NCBI RefSeq assembly: GCF_000499845.2
Contig: NC_023754.2
Location: 6,464,477-6,528,476, forward strand
Direction of reading: 5' to 3'
Source of the DNA: Phaseolus vulgaris
Taxonomy: Eukaryota > Streptophyta > Magnoliopsida > Fabales > Fabaceae
Length of the DNA: 64,000 nt
Program-made: the position numbers and the translations under genes
The notes under the pieces: generated by a model
Database searches by the model: none
Told to the model about the DNA's origin: nothing
What the model saw: only the letters and a program-made list of their open reading frames with translations
Shown: positions 55,601-64,000 of the stretch, in pieces
Numbering within the stretch: position 1 is the stretch's first letter
How the letters are laid out: each line of letters opens with the position of its first letter

Positions 55601-57160
55601 ATAACTGAATATTTTTGTTATAAATCTAACATATTATAATATTTAATCACATGTGCAATGCAAATGCATAGAGATGAACAAAGGGGATCATTTGGTTTAG
55701 TTTGTGATCACATACCTGTACCCTTCTGAATCCAAGGCGATATAGCAATGGTGGGGACCCTCACTCCCAACCTATTAAAAGTGAAGTTAAACGGTTCGGG
55801 GCCCACAATCCCATCAGGACTCGGCACCCCACGCGCGGGGGTAGGCACGTGATCGTAAAACCCTCCATGCTCATCGTAAGTGATGAGAAAGAGGGTTTCG
55901 TTCCACTGGGGGCTCGCCCTCAGCGTCTCATACACCTCCTTCACAAACATCTGCCCCTGGTACACATCGTGCGATGGGTGATCATCATTGGCGGGGAGCA
56001 CCTTAGTGTCCATGTACCGCTGCTCCACCACAGTGTAGCTCGGCAGCTTCCCCTCTTTGGCGTGCAGCTTGAAGGACAAGTCGTATAGGTGGAACTTCAG
56101 CAAGTACTTCAGCTTCCGAAGGTTCCGGTAGAAGAGTGTGGCGGGGATGTTCTGGTAGTATATGCCGAAGTCTAATCCTGCCTCGTGCACGTTGTCGAAG
56201 ATCGTTTGCTGCGGGTACCCGGCCGCCAGCTTCGCCGCCACGTTGCTGGTGGCGCCGCCCGATGTTGCCGAGTGCACGAAGAGACGGTTGGGCTGGGTGG
56301 AGGCCGGCACGGAGGCGAACCACCTATCAACATGAACATGGAAATCATGGTTTAAAATTAAAACAATAAAAGATGGCGATGATATACGCGTGAATATGAC
56401 ACGTGAAGTAGCTGTCTCTAGATATTTATCTTTATAGCTACTTTTGAAGTGTAATTCATTAATAATAAAAATAATAATAATAGTAAATTAATAGCTAGTT
56501 CCAACTAATTTCAATAACAGTAAATGTGATAACAATTAAGAAAAGGGTGAAATGTGAAATTGAAAGAGAAAAAAGAGTTTCTTAACTTAAATCTACACTA
56601 ATCCAGGCACCTCAGCAAACAAGAAAAATGGAGCTAATGCAGAGAGATTCACATGCAGTGGAAGGGGTTAGGAAGAGGACGAAAGGGAGAAACCTATCAA
56701 AAACAGCGAACTCCGAAACGAGCGTTTTGTAGACCGGCACGAGGTCGGGGATGAAGCCGTTCATGACGTTCTGTGACATGTGCGAGGTGTTGTCCATGGA
56801 GAAGGCCTGCTGCGCGAAGCCGTTCATGGGCGGCGGATAGGTGGAGGTGTCGTTGGAGCCGAAAATCTGTTCGCGGATGGCCTGGAAGGAGTGGCCCGGG
56901 TCCGGGTCGACGTAGTGGGCCTGGTCTTTGAAGAAAAAGCGTTTGGAGTTGGGGTCGGTGACGGAGAGCGCGTTGGACTCGGAGCCGGTGACGCCGTTGA
57001 TGGCGGGGTTGAGGCGCTTCATCCAGCCGAGCATGTGGTCAAAGGAGCGGTTCTCCATTACCAAAACGACGACGGTTTTGATGGGGCTTGGAGTGGCATG
57101 GTGGCTGAGGAGGAGAAAGGTTAGGAAGAGCGGAAAATGGTTAAATCTTTGGAAGCACAT
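46686..57160 (-). CDS. NPC: non-specific phospholipase C (NPC), 4 exons, 520 aa
   Basis: Exons, minus strand: 57160-56694, 56323-55716, 53491-53315, 46996-46686. All introns are GT-AG, phases join, and no stops occur. A hydrophobic signal peptide (about 8-24) precedes the phosphoesterase domain: E-N-R-S-F-D-H (36-42), [30 protein letters not shown] (268-275) and [11 protein letters not shown] (DEHGG 306-310). The last exon supplies the family's C-terminal helix region ([18 protein letters not shown]). NPCs hydrolyse phosphatidylcholine and other phospholipids to diacylglycerol, in phosphate-starvation remodelling and signalling. It resembles the NPC2/NPC6 clade more than NPC1, but I do not assign a number. 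Intron 3 is 6.3 kb and filled with retroelements. Exons 1 and 2 are GC-rich compared with their surroundings. Confidence 0.93.
47001..49014. other. NPC intron 3, right part: no gene seen
   Basis: AT-rich, with short A/T runs; no conserved ORF in either strand. About 48500-49000 may be the leader of the Athila-like gag that follows. Confidence 0.5.
49015..49545 (+). pseudogene. Athila-type gypsy gag scrap
   Basis: Reads [43 protein letters not shown] and [13 protein letters not shown]. This matches the order of Athila gag (D-P-N-A-H-L, F-L-E-I-C, A-W-L, T-T-W-D-D-L). Several stops. Lies on + inside the NPC intron, antisense to that gene. Confidence 0.65.
49550..49949 (-). repeat. 3' LTR of the intronic gypsy element
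   Basis: Minus strand begins TGTAACAAAC at 49949, next to a polypurine tract. The other end, around 49550-49580, is not sharply visible. Confidence 0.5.
50956..51061. repeat. perfect 20-bp inverted repeat with internal palindrome
   Basis: Arms TCTATTAAGAAATGGACTTT (50956-50975) and its exact complement at 51042-51061. The loop holds AAAGTGGTACCACTTT (51015-51030), itself a perfect palindrome. Confidence 0.9.
50958..51134 (-). mobile_element. 177-bp TRIM-LTR-like insertion, TSD AAATC
   Basis: Inserted in the integrase M-D-F-I-T codons. Flanked by AAATC at 50953-50957 and 51135-51139. Minus strand starts TGTTGGAGATTCCACATC and ends TTCTTAATA, so the expected terminal CA is lost. Contains TATATAAGTGGG. 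Similar short LTRs are common in legume TRIM elements. Has an internal fold-back. Confidence 0.75.
52001..52185. repeat. direct tandem duplication
   Basis: ATAACTCTGCAAGGATAT ... GTTTGAGCTAA occurs at 52001-52076 and 52077-52185. The second copy has about 33 extra bases (starting GAGAGTCCAG) or the first has lost them. Otherwise nearly identical. Confidence 0.85.
52186..53314. other. NPC intron 3, left part
   Basis: No gene. 52440-52720 is GC-richer and leads to a TATAAATAGGG box (about 52701-52711, +), which looks like the U3 part of an old LTR. The rest is AT-rich. Confidence 0.4.
53492..55715 (-). other. NPC intron 2
   Basis: 2.2 kb with GT-AG ends; AT-rich, no ORFs of interest. Includes an ATT/ATTT microsatellite at about 53855-53905. 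Confidence 0.8.
53855..53905. repeat. ATT/ATTT microsatellite
   Basis: Runs of TTATTATTATTT in NPC intron 2. Confidence 0.8.
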
Positions 57161-57227
57161 TGGTTTGGTTTGAGAGAACGAGGTTTTGGGATTTGAGAAT
57201 TTTGGATTTCTTGGAATGGGAAGATTA

Positions 57228-57245
57228 TGAGGTGTATATATATGA
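57228..57245 (-). promoter_or_regulatory. probable TATA box of NPC gene
   Basis: Minus strand CATATATATACACC about 70-80 bp upstream of the NPC ATG at 57160, leaving room for a short leader. Confidence 0.5.
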
Positions 57246-57299
57246 AGTTATGAGTAGGTGAGAGTGAGATTCAATTTCTAATTTCATAAATTATTATTT

Positions 57300-59320
57300 T
57301 ATTATAATATTTTATTTTTATTATTTATATTTCTGTATTTATAAATAAAGGAGATTCTCCATTTAACTTTTTTTTATAGACTTTATTTTTTTTAATTTAT
57401 TTATTTTTATATTAATATTTTATTAAGGTAACTTCTTAACAATTTCTCACCTTCTTCTCTATCAAAAACTTTTCACTTTTCACTTTTTCCTAATTACCCG
57501 TAAACTCCTTAAACTGATCCGTTAATATTAACTTAGTTGAAATCTCACTCTTTATTCTCACATATTTGTTCTCAGAGACACATGCTTACATTCTTATTGT
57601 AGATACTTAATTTGTTTTACATGCATTGGGTTTTTGTATATAAGATTTTGTATATAGTTTTTGTATTGATTTACCATTGTCATCAAGTGCATGAAGTTTG
57701 ATAATTAAGACGAGTGACTCTTCGTTCAACGCACTCTCTTCTCCAATTCGTCTCACTCACTCTATTCTTCCACTCTCAAATGAGTAAATTTCTCAAAAAA
57801 AATTTCATAAAACACTACTACGGTAAATCTAACACGTTTTGTTTTCCATATTCACTATTTTCCCCCTAAATCATTTTTATTTTTTTATTTTATTAAAGGT
57901 TTAAATGTTCTTATTTTTCTTATCAAGAGCACTAAATGATTGTTTTATAAACATTAACCATTCACCACTTTTTTCTGTCTTTAAATATAATTTTTCTCAG
58001 CCTTTAAAACTAAAATGAGATAAATGTTTTATTAAGCTTATTTACATGTTTCTATTTTGTTCACATGCTTCTTGGATAAGAAGGTAAAGAAGTCATTATT
58101 CAAAGTGGTAAAGAAGACCTAGAGGAAGCACAAAGATGAGGATGAAAACAAAAGTGTTTATTTTTTTTTTCCATTGACTCTTTTATGTAAATGAGAGAGA
58201 TAGCTATGGTATGCAATCATATATTTGTATTTGGTCATATGTAACATTAATGATGACACTATAGTTATTAAAATATTCTTTCTCATTTATATATTTAATT
58301 GATGATTTAGTTTTAAAAGAATAGATGGTTTACTTATAAATCTTATTAAATATATATAACCTTTTTTTATTTAATTGATGGATTTAGTTTTAATAAAATA
58401 GATTATTTACTTATAAATTTTATTAAATATATAAATACATATAACTTATTTTATTAAATTTTTAATATTAAACCTAATTATATATAAATAATAAAAATAG
58501 AAGATGCAGACACAAGTACAACAACGGTTGTGTTTTCGCTAGTTATAATAAAATATTTTATTATGAAAAACAATTGGAAAAAATGAATGTGGATAAAAAT
58601 GGTACTGTACAAAAAAAAACATTTTCCCTTACATATGCATGACTAATTGAATGTTCTTTCATTATTTCTTTGGATTGGAATTGAGAGAGTGAATATTTGA
58701 GATAATTTGTAGGGAAAGTATGAAGAAAGTGAGGGTGTTTAGAATAAGGTAAATAAAGTAAAAAGTATATGGAAAGTTTATGAAAATTTGTGAGTAATGT
58801 GATGAGTGTGATTGAAATTATATTTTCTTTAATTGATAAAAATGTAAGTTTACATATTTGCCCTTGTTTTCAAAATTTGTTGAAAAATCAATTTGATTGA
58901 TTATTTGTGAATTATAATTGTTTTGAATTAAAATATTATTTTTGGAACTGTGCTATTTGAACAAAATATAAATGATGTAAAAAATTTGGATCATGTTTAT
59001 GATTGTTAGAAACTTTATTTAGAAAAAAAATTGTAATTGTGGATTATTTATTTGTGAATTATAGTTGTATGCAATTAAAAGATTATTTCTACTACTGTGT
59101 TGGAGAAAATTACTTTTGATACTGTGTTGGAACTATAATTTGATAAAGGAAAAAAATAATTATGAAATAAATATTAATGCAATAAATTATAATCTATTAA
59201 AGTAAAATTCATGGATAAAAGTTCGTGCATAACAAATATTAAAAGTACACTACAAATATATATAAAAGAAACATGAAATAAATAATAATAATAATAATAA
59301 TAATAATTTTTCGAAAAATG
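57300..59320. other. AT-rich intergenic
   Basis: Very A/T-rich; no ORF or domain seen. Ends in an (AAT)n microsatellite at 59279-59306. Confidence 0.6.
59279..59306. repeat. (AAT)n microsatellite
   Basis: About nine uninterrupted AAT units. Confidence 0.9.
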
Positions 59321-59345
59321 ATATGAATGATACATTGAAATATGT

Positions 59346-59990
59346 ATCATTCAAAAGAGTCGTGGAAGTGTCTAATATGTTTTTCCATCTTGCCAATGCG
59401 GTCATGAACTCTTTTGAAACGTGTGTTCATGTTGTCGAAACGTGTGTTGGTGTTGTCGAAACCTCCGTTCATGTTAAGGTTCATAGTCCGGATGGATTCC
59501 TGCAATGCTTGGAATCCACTCAAATTTTGTGGTGACATTGTATAGTGATCTTGCATTGGGACTTAAGACACACTCCCGTCAATATGTTCCTCTGGAATGG
59601 CTGAGTTGACGTCATCCTCATCATCTTCGTTATTCTCCTGATCATCCCTTCCATACTACCATACACCACGTACCTTATGGATATTTAACTTTTTCATTGA
59701 TTTTTTTCCAAAAAAGTGGCATCATCTGTGAGTCATACATAATTCTAGGGATAAACCGATTTCAAATGCTATCATAAATCATGAAAAGAGCATGTCATAT
59801 GGCGGCAAAGGCATGTTGTTGACCATGCATTTGTTGTCCTTGCATTTGAGAACATACACCTCTCATCACTCCCCTTCCATTATTTATCACTCCATTAACT
59901 CATCAGCCACCACAATCAAACGAACCTCTGCATAGTCAAAGCACATCAAGAATCTTTGTTGCATGGGAATATTTTATGTGCATGGAATAT
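59346..59990 (-). pseudogene. transposon-protein C-terminal scrap
   Basis: Minus strand gives an acidic D-D-Q-E-N-N-E-D-D-E-D-D, then S-G-F-Q-A-L-Q-E-S-I and repeated T-R-F-D-N-M-N-T-R-F-K-R-V, a coiled-coil-like tail similar to the tails of the env-like ORFs at 3.3 kb and 27.6 kb. Upstream part is out of frame. Function unknown. Confidence 0.45.
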
Positions 59991-59992
59991 TC

Positions 59993-62900
59993 TTTTTTTA
60001 TCAGCAAAGAATAAAATAAAATAAAGGAGGTACTTCAGGGGTATCTCAACCCGTGTACAAGATCCAAAAAACCAAAAACAACATAAGTTATTGGTTTCTA
60101 AACAGAAGGCCCTACATCCATCCTATACAAGTTAAAAGTATAAAAAACCAATGCCTGACAACTCTCAGAAAGAACCTCAACCAGTACCCATTAACCCGCA
60201 TCTTGTAGAGCCAAAAAAGAAAGCCAAGATTGTGACTGCAAAAGCTCTTTTGCACCACTAAACATTAAAGACTACAGAAGGATATAGACCTAAAAAGTGC
60301 CAACAGGTGCCTCCTCGTAATACAGCCAACATAGATACCATTCATAAATCCATACAGCCACAAAGAAGAGAACTACAAACTATTCTTATAGCCTTTAGCA
60401 GCTGGACATGTAACAAAATAAGCATCAGTTTTTGAACCAAGAAGAGAAGCTTTTACCCTTCCTTTTACTCCCCCATATCGCTTCCAGTTCCAACTACTTA
60501 TCAAAACCTAATTCAACCTCCATAGTACATGGTTTCTTAAGAAAAAAAACTTTACCGGCATTCTTCTAAAGCTGTATTGGTATTCTTACTACCGTGTCTT
60601 AGAAGTGCTTTTGATGCTTCCTAAAAGCCATTTAACAGGATACCAGGCCCTATTCTTCCTACCTTCCAGAATAAACACCACCCTGCTTCCTTACTAGCTC
60701 TCCTACAACCAAGACATCACTTCGCTTCCTTCCATTCTGTTTCCCTTAACCTGCATATGCTGGCCACAAGTGCTTCTTAGCTTTTCTAGCACCACACACT
60801 ACATGTTCCCCATCCTATCCCTGCACCGAACCGGCACCCCATCAGCACATGATCCATCAAGGCCTCCCAGATCCTTCTACGTAACCTGCATACGCAAGCA
60901 CTCTGCAACATCCTTCATATCATCAGCTTTGCAGACAAAGGCTGGGATTGAGAATCCAATTCGAGAAAGAATAGCTAAGAGCATAATCCCCATGCTTTAA
61001 ACATAACCATGCAGATAGTTGGGCTGAATGAAAGATTTATTCAGCATCAGCTATCCCATGTTTAAACACAACCAAATTTCTCTTATCCCATATACTCCGG
61101 ATAATTGCAACCCATAGTCTCTTCCAGACCAGATTTTGTTTGATAGATAAATTAACTAGGTGAAAGCTCTCAAAGTGGTTTATAAGGTCCTTGTGTTGGA
61201 TAGACAAGATACCTATCCACCTGAGACAGAGTGACGAAACACGTTGTGCAATGATACAAGACAAAAAAATATGTTGAGATGATTCTTCAGTTGCTTTACA
61301 AAGCACACAAAGGGAACAATTTACAACCATACCTCTTCAACTGAGATTATCATAAGTTGGAAGCCTCCCAAGTAATACCCTCCATGCAGTGAACACAACT
61401 TTGGGTATCGCTTTAACTTGCCACAACAGAGAGAACACATCGTGCGATACTCCATTAGAAGAGTTACACAATGTCATGTATGCAGATTTCATGGAAAAAA
61501 AAACACCATTTGAATCCCCACTCCATACGATAACATCCTCAGATTCCTAGCTCAATATCTTCCAGTAATAAGGTTCATCAATTCTGCCTCCATATAGCTT
61601 TCCCACTCGAATCTAGACCTTCTCCACCTTAACCTCCATGACCACTCTGTAGCTTCCCAGTAACCTACCTCGCTCACCATCTTTCCTTGGTCCATGGAAA
61701 TGATATACAACCTGGGGAAAAAATGTTTAAGCTTGTTATTGTCCACCCAGACATCGTTCCAAAAGCTGATTTTATCCCCGAATCCAACTTTTCATGCAAC
61801 AGAATTATGGAACCAACCCTAACCTTCTTCCTCTTCACATGTCTTAGAGAGATCAATCCACCACCAAGAATGACGATTACCATAATTCTGATTTCTAGCA
61901 GCACCACTGTAGTACTTGGATACCAAGATCTCTTTCAATTTCCCCTTTTCCTCACTCCTCAATCTCCAGTTCCATTTTGCTAGCAAGGCACGATTAAACA
62001 TACTAATATTCTTGACCCCCAATCCCCTTTCCTCCTTTGTTTTGCACACATTTTCCCGCCATACCCAAGAAATATGTTTGTGATCTTTGCCCCATGCCCA
62101 GAGGAAACTCCTCTGGATGCTAGAGATTTTGTTACAAACTGATTTCGGGGCTTTATAGAAAGAGAGATAAAACAAGGGTATGGAGGTTAAAACCGACTTA
62201 ATCAAGCAAACTCTACCTGCAAACGACAGACATTTCCCTTTCCAAGCACTAAGTCTAGCTTTAACTTTTTCGATGACTGGTTCCCAAAATTGCACCCTCC
62301 TTGGATTACCACCTATTTGTAACCCCAAATAAGTAAACGGGATTTGCTTGACGCCATAGTTAAGGGTTCTCGCATATAACTCAAGAGAGCTCCTGACGAC
62401 CTTTAAACCTGCCATCTTTGATTTATAAAAGTTAACTTTGAGCCCAGATGCTAGTTCAAAAACCCTGAGAATCGCCTTAATTGTGAAAATGTTGGGGAAA
62501 GAGTCTTCACACATGAACAGGGTGTCATCAGCAAATTGTAATAAACAACATTCTAACTCAACTCCTCCCACCTTGATACCTCTTAACAAGTTCTCCTTTA
62601 AAGCTTTGCATACTAGACCGACCAGACCTTCTGCTACGATTAGGAATAGAAACGGAGTCAGATGGTCACCTTGCCTCAACCCCCTTGAAGGTCTGAACTC
62701 CTCCGTCGGACTACCATTAACCAACACAGACACCGTTGTCGTCTCCAAACAACCTTTCTCCCACTTTACCCATTTACTGTGGAACCCTATCCTATGTAAC
62801 ATATCCAACAAAAAACTTCACCTAACTGAGTCGTACGCCTTTTCAAAGTCTACATTTAAACACACTCCACTCCTCCGACTTCTCCGTACCTCGTTGATCA

Positions 62901-64000
62901 CCTCATTATCCATAATGACACTTTCTAACATACCCCTGTCTTTCAAGAAAGTTGATTGAACGTCATCTATAACCAAAGGCGTAACCTCCTTTATACGACA
63001 CAACAACACCTTAGTAATGATCTTATATAGGCTCCCACTAGAGATATAGGCATGAATTGATCAATCATAACAGGGTCTTTCACTTTAGGGACAAGGGCAA
63101 TGAAGGGCGCATTGCATCCCTTTGGGAAGCTCCCAGATTCTTGAAAGATGTACACAACTTCCATGATATCCTTCTTTAAGGCCTCCCAATTGCTCTTAAT
63201 GAAATTAAAGTTAAAGCCATCTGGACCCGGGCTCTTAGTTCCCTCACACATCCACACTGCAGCCTATACTTCTTCCTCTGAAAACCCATCTACCATTCTC
63301 AAGCTAACCGCCTCTAGAAGAGACATGAAGTCCACAGAACCAAGCTTAACATCAAAGTCATAGGTGGCCATGAATCTTTGCTCAAACACGCGTTTAGCTT
63401 CCCTTCGTACAGTTTCCGGTTCTTCACACCACTGATTATCTACTTCGACACCTTTGACTTCATTCCTGAGTCTTCTCCACCTAATAAGAGAGTGATAAAA
63501 TTTGGAATTGGACTCCCCATGCTTAAACCAAATAGATATAGCTTTCTGTCTGTTTAAAGATTCCAGCTTTTTCTCTAAAGCTTCTATTGACTGAGTAACT
63601 CCAATCTTCTTAAATTTTCATCCTCCAAAAGATCACTGTTAGCATCCTTGGCGTCTAGCTTCTCAATCTCCCTCATGATCATACGCTTGTTCTCCTCAAG
63701 GTTCCCAAAAACACTCTTATTCCACTCTTTAAGGTCACCCTTCAACAACTTCAATTTATCTTTGAATTTGGAAATGCTATTTCCCTGCACTTCATTAGAG
63801 TTCCACTTACCCTTCACCAAATCCTTGAAACCAGGTTCCAAAAGCCATGCATCTATTGTTTTAAACGGCTTGGGACCCCAATCTTTAACCCATGACTTGG
63901 CCACTATAGTACAATGATCTGATACCTCCGTCGGTTGTACATATTGCCTACTCATAGGCCACACTTGGAGCCATTCCTTAGAAACTAGGATTCTATCTAA
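59993..64000 (-). mobile_element. L1-type LINE, 5' end outside window
   Basis: Minus-strand order: end of the endonuclease (S-D-H-C, near 63915), RT, zf-RVT and a 3' UTR ending GCTGATAAAAAAAGAA at about 59993, which is a short A tail. 60000-61030 is non-coding 3' UTR. Several stops and frame changes, so inactive. Confidence 0.85.
61037..64000 (-). pseudogene. LINE ORF2: endonuclease end, RT, zf-RVT
   Basis: Endonuclease end V-S-D-H-C-T-I-V (63930-63900); linker helices; K-S-P-G-P-D-G-F-N-F (63240). Then P-I-S-L-V-G, V-D-F-E-K-A-Y-D-S-V (62840), G-L-R-Q-G-D-H-L-T-P-F-L-F, the catalytic F-A-D-D (62540-62525), L-G-L-Q-I-G-G-N-P-R-R, and a zf-RVT block C-V-L-C-K-A-T-E-E-S-S-Q-H-I-F-L-S-C (61310-61255). 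Broken by TAG near 63266, a shift near 63030 and TGA replacing Trp near 62815. The RT part 62811-61819 remains open for 330 codons. Confidence 0.88.

Noticed and set aside
56003..56323. Arg/Ala-rich minus-strand ORF
   Set aside because: Alternative frame of NPC exon 2; its composition is a GC artefact.
56780..57124. Gly/Val-rich + ORF
   Set aside because: Antisense shadow of NPC exon 1.
62438..62959. 173-codon + ORF
   Set aside because: Antisense shadow of the LINE reverse transcriptase.
1..64000. rRNA, tRNA or other structural RNA genes
   Set aside because: No cloverleaf with A and B boxes or rRNA blocks recognised by eye; tRNA-like strings are primer-binding sites next to LTRs. A covariance-model scan was not possible here.

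Overview
This is nuclear DNA from a flowering plant, most likely a phaseoloid legume (Vigna/Phaseolus-like). The evidence is AT-rich intergenic sequence, GT-AG introns, SIRE/Maximus-type Ty1/copia elements with an extra 3' ORF, Tat-lineage Ty3/gypsy elements, and plant-specific genes. No rRNA, tRNA, CRISPR array or bacterial operon was seen. Most of the window is transposable-element sequence, with three recognisable host genes.

Layout. 1-14760 is a nest of LTR retrotransposons. A pol-less SIRE-like copia element (1-4953, +) sits in the integrase of a gypsy element (4954-6316, +). That element sits in the integrase of a Tat-lineage gypsy element (6317-12426, -). The Tat element sits in the env-like ORF of a second SIRE-like element (12427-14760, +), which in turn sits in an older gypsy element (14761 to about 20.6 kb, -). 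Solo LTRs with target-site duplications interrupt the Tat gag (10552-11192) and the older element (20613-21851). A single-exon ABCG half-transporter gene follows (23258-25228, +). Next comes a structurally complete SIRE-like element (25651-35716, -) with about 98% identical LTRs, dead gag-pol and an open env-like ORF. 35723-41036 holds a TRIM-like element, a copia scrap, and two Tat 5' ends facing each other as a large inverted repeat; one carries another solo LTR (38297-39187).

42805-46012 (+) is an 8-exon hydroxyproline O-arabinosyltransferase (HPAT/RDN family) gene of 365 codons. 46686-57160 (-) is a 4-exon non-specific phospholipase C (NPC) gene of 520 codons. Its third intron is about 6.3 kb and filled with gypsy and TRIM-like insertions, so the last exon lies far from the rest. 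From about 59.3 kb there is a transposon-protein scrap and then a degenerate L1-type LINE (-) that runs off the window.

The most unusual signal is a paired ~14-bp motif whose two halves are spaced 20-21 bp apart. It recurs within all three SIRE-like elements at corresponding LTR positions. The base sequence of the motif differs between elements but is largely uniform within each one. This looks like a co-evolving protein-binding or otherwise functional site array. The host genes are unrelated to one another: ABCG is a membrane transporter, HPAT is a Golgi peptide/extensin glycosyltransferase, and NPC is a lipid hydrolase.
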